From Paramacrobiotus metropolitanus (lineage: Eukaryota > Tardigrada > Eutardigrada > Parachela > Macrobiotidae): a DNA stretch of 64,000 bases. A program made the position numbers and the translations under genes. The notes under the pieces are model-generated. The model had not been told where the DNA came from, did not search any database, and worked only from the letters and a program-made list of their open reading frames with translations. Shown here in pieces: positions 59,507-64,000 of this stretch (its first letter is position 1; the number at the start of each line of letters is the position of its first letter). The stretch is from NCBI RefSeq assembly GCF_019649055.1, contig NW_026570232.1, positions 1,178,001 through 1,242,000 of the forward strand. The letters are read 5' to 3'.

Positions 59507-62500
59507 TTATGTCGAGGAATCAATAATCACGGGTGTAGTTGATATTAGATCCGTCGACGCTGTGACATCGCTTACGGACGGTGGCACCGTGCTGTCCATG
59601 GTGGTATCGGGTGCGCTGGTATGGTCGGTGGTCAGCGTTGACGTTGTAACTGGAATAGCGTCCGTTGCGTCAGTTGCCGATTCGATGCTGATCACAGAGG
59701 TTGTGTCGCTGGGTAGTGACGATTCGGATGGCATTGTCCACAGGATAGTCGTGGCATTGGTTTCTGAAAATACCGGCATAGTAAGCTCTGTGTACGCCTT
59801 GACCTTTTCGCGGTTTTGCTTATACAACAAAAAATTGCAGATCAGTTAATGTACCAGGTGGAGGAGTGGTGACAGTGATGTTAACTTCGATTATCCATGG
59901 CGGCTGTTGGACGCTGGTGTAATTGGGTTGTTGTACCATTCTGTGTGGTCCGTGGTGGATCATATTAGGAGGGGGTATAGCATTTGGTAACCTACGGTCC
60001 AACATTGTTGATAGCCTTTTTGTGCTTTTATGCTTTTGTGATGTGCACGCGAAATATGAAGCGCTATGAGGTCGTGATTATAGTAGAACGAACCCGCGTT
60101 GTGGCTGCTCCCAGGGTCTGGCTACAGGTTGTACGTGTTGGGCGTGCTGCATCGGTGGCGGTGCTTGGAATCTGGGGTCAGGGTTCCACCATGGTGATGG
60201 GGGCATCGCGGGTGATGGCATATGGAACTGGGGTGGCACCGCTCCAGATCTATAACGTGGCAATGTTTTAATCCAAGCGCTCTCGTACAGAAATTATATT
60301 TTATGTATTGCTATTTATTAATTGATTGTATCTCTGGTTGTGCAATTAGGTTTACGTTCATAGATTTAATAGTGCCCGGAAAGGCAAGCTTACGGAGGCT
60401 GTTCAGTATTTTGGGGTGCGTTAGGAATGTTCGCATTCGGAGGCATTGGATACACTGTAGGTACCGGCGAAAATACTGCTACCGGCGGAAACGTGATGTA
60501 TCCAGCGAAAGCGCTTCCTGGAGGAACTTGCTGCGGTCCAGGCCCTCTAAAATTAAATTCAGCGTACGAGTACTACATGATTATTTAACGAAGTACAATA
60601 TGTACAGCATACTCGTGTTTGCGACAATAATTTCTGATTTTCTGTGCTTTAAAATTTTTGAGTAGTATCTGAATTTATGCTATAAAACAAAATGGAAGTA
60701 GTATAATCGTTAGCAGCAACCATACTGTACTGTGCAACAGTAAATTAATAACAATCTATGTGCGTTCCAACAAAAATTATTATATTATAATATAATATTT
60801 TTACATAATATTTATACATTTACCAGATATGTAATATTCGAATTAAGCAGACCAATTGTAATTAGATAAACTTACAAGGATATCCTACAGCTAAGAGCAT
60901 CGAGTAACCGGTCCGAGTTGCTTTCTCTTTATGAAGTTAACACTTATTGGCTTTGTTACTGAATTTAGTGGTAAAATTTACCCGAAGCCACCAGGGTACA
61001 GCGGTCCATTAGGACCCATAAAAACCGTCATTGGCTGTCCAGATCCCATCATCTGGTATCCCATGCCTTGCATCCAGTTGTTCATATTAGGCTGGCTGAG
61101 TCCTTCCGGTACCGGTGCCTGTCCGAAAACGGGCTGCGGCGCCGACAGCTCGGGACCAGGCCGCGGCATGCCGGACCCTTGTCCATGTCCATCGTTGGGG
61201 AAACTGGGATGCAGCAGCTGCGGCTCTTCCACGTGGCGATCGATCAAAACATCTTCGTAGCGGATTTGGGGGGCAATCAGCAATGAACTGTCAGTAGCAT
61301 TGGACGTGGTATTGACGAGGTCACTGTGCAGAAACGCTGCTGGAAGATCCTCCATATGGGGCATTGCCCGAGGAGAATCACGATCAGGTCGTCGGAGATT
61401 GAACCGGCGATTGGGATGGAGATGGTTGGAATTATCGACTACTTCATCGGCCGGTTCGGTCAGGTTGTTGGAGCCGGTCAGATAGACATTGCCAGTGTAT
61501 TGACCTTTAGATGCATAATGAACCGTGTGTTTATCAAAACCATATCATAACTATAATTCCTAATTGTGTGGATTCTACTGTACATACTGAACGTATAGTT
61601 CGATGCCTTTATCAGCTGATTTTTCGCACATGATATCCAGTCAATGACCACTGAAACGGGGACGTTGTTAGGTGGGAATTTCTGTTGTGGTGCAAGGGTA
61701 CTAACCTGATCCTGACGAGGTTACGTGGGTAATGTAAGCGTCGCGGTTGGCCGATTGGACGGCGCTGATTGAGGCTTGGTTGTTAACACGGACCGTTCCG
61801 ACGAGGCTGTTGGCTGCAATAATTTGACGACTTATTTTTTATACAAATTATTATACCAGGAAAATATATTTACGGAGAGTTTCAGCCAGGACATCGGAGA
61901 TATGAACGGTCGACGGCTCGGACGTCTTTTGACAAAGGAAGAATTGTTCGGAGATTCGTGAAATTTTGGATACCTGAAAATCAAATACTTAATCAATCCT
62001 AATTGTACCTATACCGTACCTGTAACAGGAAGACGTTCGTTCCTTCATCTATACGCGAATTTGGATGTCCAAATGTCCCTTTACCAAACTTACCTTATTA
62101 CTGGCGCAAAGCACATGGTACTAAAGTCATTACGTAAATTTAATTATTCAGCGATTACTTAATTTTGAATAAATTGTTTTTAAAGCTTATAATTACTGTA
62201 TAGTCTGTACCCCACTCGTTGCCGGCAGTTCGTCGGCTACTCTGACGAATTTCTGCGTATTGGCATCCCAGAGCAGGTACAATGTGTTGGCTTTCTCGGA
62301 GTTCGCCTTGAGTATCCCATTTACAACTTCTGGACAATGGTGATTGGATACCATCAATGCGATCAGATTATCCGCACCAGCATTTGTAATGACTTCCAGC
62401 GACTGAACGCCTTAAAATTACAAGCATACTTCTATCTAAATATGCGCTCTATGGTAGTACATGTCACATGACATTGTGTGTGCGCTATATAAGCGTTTTA

Positions 62501-63897
62501 TCTAGTAAATATTCGTTTCATACACACTATGAGAAAATCCGAAAATGTAAATGCTGATCCCGAACAACGCATCCCATAATATATATATGGATAAGTAACT
62601 ACAGTGCATACAATGATGCGTAAAAGTTAAGAAACACATACGTATTTGTAACTAAATTTTTTAACTCGTTTTATATTGCATACCACACAGTGCTGCACGG
62701 CCAAAAGAAATTTCCTCCACCGGCACTAATGCGCACTCGCCGCTGCCGCCCTGGACAATCTGATGTAGCGCAATCCGATAAGCGAACGCGTTTTCCGGTA
62801 TCAAGGACGCCAACACCACATAGTGCGCTCCGTTGGCCGTCCAGGCAGCCACATACTCCGCCGGGCCGGAATTGGCCGTGGTGCACTGGGTGATGGTGTT
62901 GGCTTTCTGGTCGATGATGGACACACTGGGATAACCGCACTGGCGGTCACCTTCCCGGCACTGACGCCCACTGCTGGTCACTAAAACGGTCGTGTGGGCG
63001 TATTGCGCGACGGCCATATCCAGTGCGCCGGCAGCGCCGATTACGCGCAGGGCGTGGAAGTTGACCAGGGTGTGGTCTTTGACGGACACTTCGTATAAAA
63101 TGGGGCTGCGGTTCATGGCGAAGATCACCACGTACTGCTTCGTGCCCACAGCGAAAGCCTGTATAATGTATAAATACCGTCAGCTAGCCGTTTAAATTAT
63201 GAAATTATTTTTTTAAAATTATGTTCATACCTCAAAATTGGTCACAACACCATCCGCAAGGATAACGAACTGTGGCTGAGCGTTTTGTAGATCGTCCATG
63301 GCTCCGTTCACGCACAGAATCTGGCTTTTCCGTTTGGTTGATACCGGCTTGGAGTAGCACAGTACACTATTAAGATGATGCAGTTGTTATAATGATGCAG
63401 ATATTATACAGTTCGGTAAATAGAAGCTTGATTAATGATACAGGTGACTTTCTGTTTCACTTACTAGTTGTTCGTCAACTGTGGTAGAGCCATTAGTGCG
63501 GAGGATGAAGCGCTGGTGCCATGGCGGTGAAATACCCGTTCCACCGCCACACACGCCGGGTTACACTTGGCCTGCTCCCGCGTACAGTCTGCAATTGTAA
63601 GCGAATCTTCACCGGCAAAATCATTAAAACTCGTACATAACACAACAATGTGTCGCGAGTACAAGCTAGGGGCTTTATTTATGTTTACACTGCGACATAG
63701 CAGTCAGTCATTCCACTACAGCCATTATTGCACAATCAAGAATTAAAAACAACAACCAAAATCACAATTATCAACAACTTTATTCTTTAGCGCGGTACAA
63801 TACCTGTAGCTGTCGATGGAAAAATAAAATATGAAAAACATAAGACTGCAGTTGCGCACAGTGCCGGCCACGGGTCACGCATTTTGGCAGTTCGCAT
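59507..63897 (-). CDS. Large secreted protein, variable-tail family, member 3 (divergent)
   Basis: Twelve exons on the minus strand join in frame to 828 residues: 63,897-63,804, 63,588-63,465, 63,366-63,231, 63,158-62,684, 62,410-62,211, 61,973-61,874, 61,813-61,706, 61,504-60,982, 60,546-60,394, 60,249-60,094, 59,991-59,855 and 59,787-59,507. Exon 1 is a signal peptide ending near STAT, with a phase-1 intron. The core (about 73-412) aligns by eye with members 1 and 2: YVLCYSKP with FILYCSQHP; KQYVVIFAMNRSPILYEV with NHLIIALTKAGHSAAYQV; ALCGVQSLEVI with CLCGVEDLQIL; VSKISRIS with VTEIREIK. Introns at the matching points have the same phases (2, 0, 1, 0, 1). The tail is Pro/Met/Gln-rich, then Ser/Thr-rich (TTSTLTTDHTSAPDTT). 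The weakest joint is exon 5 to 6, where reading on gives a stop at 62,193. Two genes are therefore the alternative. Function unknown. Confidence 0.75.
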
Positions 63898-64000
63898 GAA
63901 AACAACTGGTATGTGGAAAAATGTCAGGCAGCGTAAAGGAACACCAAACCTTCAATCGTTGGACAACAAAGACAAGCCAAACAAATCTTGCATATTACAG

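Noticed and set aside
59507-59830. Ser/Thr-rich minus-strand frame as a separate gene
   Set aside because: A 67-base intron (59,788-59,854) joins it in phase to the Pro-rich exon upstream, so it is the C-terminal tail of member 3.
62000-62150. Extra exons with strong donors (AAG|GTAAGT near 62,095) as a separate 5' end for the Pro-rich part
   Set aside because: No phase-compatible join to the exon at 61,973 was found from them, while exon 5 at 62,211 joins in the phase expected from the paralogues.

Overview
The window is eukaryotic nuclear DNA. Genes are split by GT-AG introns, exons are GC-richer than the AT-rich flanks, and the products are animal-type: an IRF2BP-family regulator, the beta1 subunit of soluble guanylate cyclase, ribosomal protein L11 and a DH31 (calcitonin-like) neuropeptide precursor. 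DH31 and the many small introns suggest a protostome with a fairly compact genome. A tardigrade is my best guess, but nothing in the sequence proves it.

Layout. About 1-4,570 has no gene I can support. An IRF2BP-like gene (+) runs 4,615-11,877 with a 4.6 kb first coding intron. From 13.2 to 37 kb there is a plus-strand block of genes for secreted, tyrosine-rich proteins: a tandem pair with a tectonin-like core (13,257-14,756 and 16,486-17,912), a DH31 precursor (18,848-19,735), a tandem pair of large 12-exon genes (21,097-26,625 and 27,810-33,484) and a Tyr/Pro repeat protein (35,981-36,974). On the minus strand follow soluble guanylate cyclase beta1 (46,261 to 38,489) and RPL11 (49,904 to 48,397). 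From about 50.6 to 59.25 kb lies a stack of mobile elements. A decayed plus-strand LINE with an apurinic-type (APE-like) endonuclease was hit by a minus-strand LINE with a restriction-like endonuclease, flanked by a 12-bp target duplication. It also carries a 162-bp inverted-repeat element in its reverse transcriptase gene and a fold-back duplication. The right end holds a minus-strand 12-exon gene (63,897 to 59,507), which I read as a third, divergent member of the 12-exon family.

Most interesting signal. The three large genes share a signal-peptide exon ending in phase 1 and a Cys-containing core cut by introns in matching phases. Their low-complexity tails differ completely: Y/R/D-rich, A/P/Y-rich, R/Y/P-rich, or P/M/Q-rich then S/T-rich. 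I recognise no named domain in the core. The family looks like an undescribed set of extracellular structural proteins (cuticle, egg shell, mucus or adhesive are all possible; this is inference). All six non-hormonal secreted genes have a phase-1 intron at the signal peptide.

All gene models were made by eye from splice signals and checked for phase continuity. No alignment or database search was run.
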